Positions 63,151 through 64,000 of a DNA stretch of 64,000 bases are shown here, in pieces. A program made the translations under genes and the position numbers. Source of the stretch: Anaerolineae bacterium (lineage in GTDB: Bacteria; Chloroflexota; Anaerolineae; 4572-78; J111). The DNA is taken from assembly GCA_023382535.1 (NCBI GenBank), contig JAHDWA010000013.1, positions 1 through 64,000 of the forward strand, read 5' to 3'. The notes beneath the pieces are model-generated. The model did not search any database, was not told the origin of the DNA, and saw nothing but the letters and a program-made list of their open reading frames with translations. Numbering within the stretch: position 1 is the first letter of the stretch; the number at the start of each line of letters is the position of its first letter.

Positions 63151-64000
63151 ATGAGCACCGAGTGGAGCAAACCAACCAAATACATCGTAGGTGTGGGCTT
63201 AACCTTGTTTGGACTGTACGTGCTTTATTTAAGCCAGGATACGCTCACCCTGCTCATTCTGGCGGCGCTCATCGCTTTTTTGCTGACGCCGCTGATTAAC
63301 TTTATGCATTTGGACCTCAAGCTGCCGCGAGGGCTGGCTGTGCTCCTGGCTTACCTGTTTCTTATTCTGTTGTTCTTGCTAACACCGCTGGTCTTGTTGC
63401 CACCGATTATTGATGGTTTTCGAGTGCTGGCCGGCATTGATTACCAGATTTTGCTTGATCAGGCGTTGAACTGGGTTGAAAGTACGCTTCTTTATCTCAG
63501 CACCGCCGACGTCCACATTTTTGGCATTCCTATAGACCTGTCCGGGATCGTCAACCCAGCTTTGCAAAATCTCCAAGCGACTAGCCCTACTGCGTTGAAA
63601 TTGCCTTCGCTGCAAAGCCTCATGGACCCTCTAAGTTCAGCCGCGACGATCACCTACGGCGTGGCCACCAGCGTGGCGGGAACCGTGGTGACCGGGGCAA
63701 TCAGCATTATTTTTACCCTCTTTTTCGCCATTTATATGAGCATTGACTCTCATAAATTTCGGCCCTGGTTCCTAAGCCTTGTGCCTGACCCTTATCGCCC
63801 GGAGCTGGCCCAGTTGCTCGAGCGGCTGCGCCGCATCTGGCGGGCCTATTTTAGAGGGCAGTTAATCCTGATGATAAGCATCGGTCTGCTGACCTGGGTG
63901 GGTAATACGATCCTCGGCCTGCCGGGCGCGTTTGCCCTGGCTTTTATCGCCGGGGTCATGGAACTTATCCCTAATCTGGGACCCTTTTTGGCGGCAGTGC
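63151..64000 (+). CDS. AI-2E family permease, 3' end beyond window edge
   Basis: An open frame starts at ATG 63151 (AGGAG with seven-base spacing) and runs to the window edge (283 codons). It begins MSTEWSKPTKYIVGVGLTLF and continues with membrane helices LTLLILAALIAFLLTPLINF and LAVLLAYLFLILLFLLTPLV, a long extracytoplasmic loop, then IIFTLFFAIYMSIDS and FAGVMELIPNLGPFLAA-like helices (here FIAGVMELIPNLGPF). This is the AI-2E exporter/PerM plan. The family name does not prove AI-2 transport; some members are Na+/H+ antiporters. Confidence 0.9.
   Translation, partial: MSTEWSKPTKYIVGVGLTLFGLYVLYLSQDTLTLLILAALIAFLLTPLINFMHLDLKLPRGLAVLLAYLFLILLFLLTPLVLLPPIIDGFRVLAGIDYQILLDQALNWVESTLLYLSTADVHIFGIPIDLSGIVNPALQNLQATSPTALKLPSLQSLMDPLSSAATITYGVATSVAGTVVTGAISIIFTLFFAIYMSIDSHKFRPWFLSLVPDPYRPELAQLLERLRRIWRAYFRGQLILMISIGLLTWVGNTILGLPGAFALAFIAGVMELIPNLGPFLAAV

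Overview
The window looks like a stretch of a Chloroflexota (Anaerolineae- or Caldilineae-like) chromosome. I infer this from the gene families and not from any search: a large MalT-type ATPase/TPR regulator with a C-terminal BTAD output module, delta-60 repeat and Pro/Thr-rich secreted proteins, a secreted protein ending in YLPSIIKQ, NACHT NTPases, a heme A synthase (aerobic respiration) and RNase Y. GC content is moderate to high and coding density is high. No tRNA, rRNA, CRISPR array or prophage was seen.

Layout. 1-4.1 kb: the start of a NACHT NTPase running off the left edge, an IS200-like REP-associated transposase between REP-type hairpins, and a subtilisin-like protease preceded by a stand-alone inhibitor/propeptide-like gene. 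4.2-8.8 kb: a LolD/FtsX-type ABC transporter with an AttH/CrtC-like lipocalin protein. 8.8-15.5 kb (minus): Ser/Thr kinase, rny, recX, a 530-base spacer that may hold a structured RNA, and recA. 15.7-23.1 kb (plus): DUF72, heme A synthase, the large regulator, then a run of very small genes (a 43-residue peptide ending APHDGGG, an Os1348-like 74-residue protein, an 89-residue protein), a DUF5317 membrane protein and a lone receiver domain. 23.2-29 kb (minus): pth, secreted and VOC proteins, and a giant delta-60 protein. 29.1-31.3 kb: a phosphoribosyltransferase and a ParB-like protein with an internal duplication.

31.5-47.4 kb (minus) is a purine cluster read guaB-purL-[NACHT]-purQ-purC-purF-purD-purM-purN followed by two SPFH genes. 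It supplies most of the de novo IMP pathway and the first step from IMP to GMP. A complete NACHT NTPase gene sits between purL and purQ, and several spacers are filled by repeats. 47.6-50 kb (plus) holds pyrC and pyrB, the adjacent pyrimidine steps, with a terminator and an overlapping short reading frame in the pyrC leader. 49.9-64 kb is a mixed region: a cell-wall 5'-nucleotidase, an MFS exporter, a DnaB/RecA-like ATPase, AMMECR1, a C39-like peptidase/TPR protein, Fe-ADH, an SDR epimerase, a WecA/MraY-type transferase, SixA, a glycogen-debranching enzyme and the start of an AI-2E-family permease.

The most unusual property of the window is its load of small repeats. There are REP-like hairpins at four places (flanking the transposase and at two distant loci), two 'GGTGACAGGCACTT' inverted pairs, two 'GGAGTCCAAAGC' pairs, several 'AGACCT-NNN-AGGTCT' palindromes, and heptamer-periodic inverted arrays. 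Three of these repeats lie in frame inside purL, and three heptamer arrays contain the TAG stop codon of the gene they follow.
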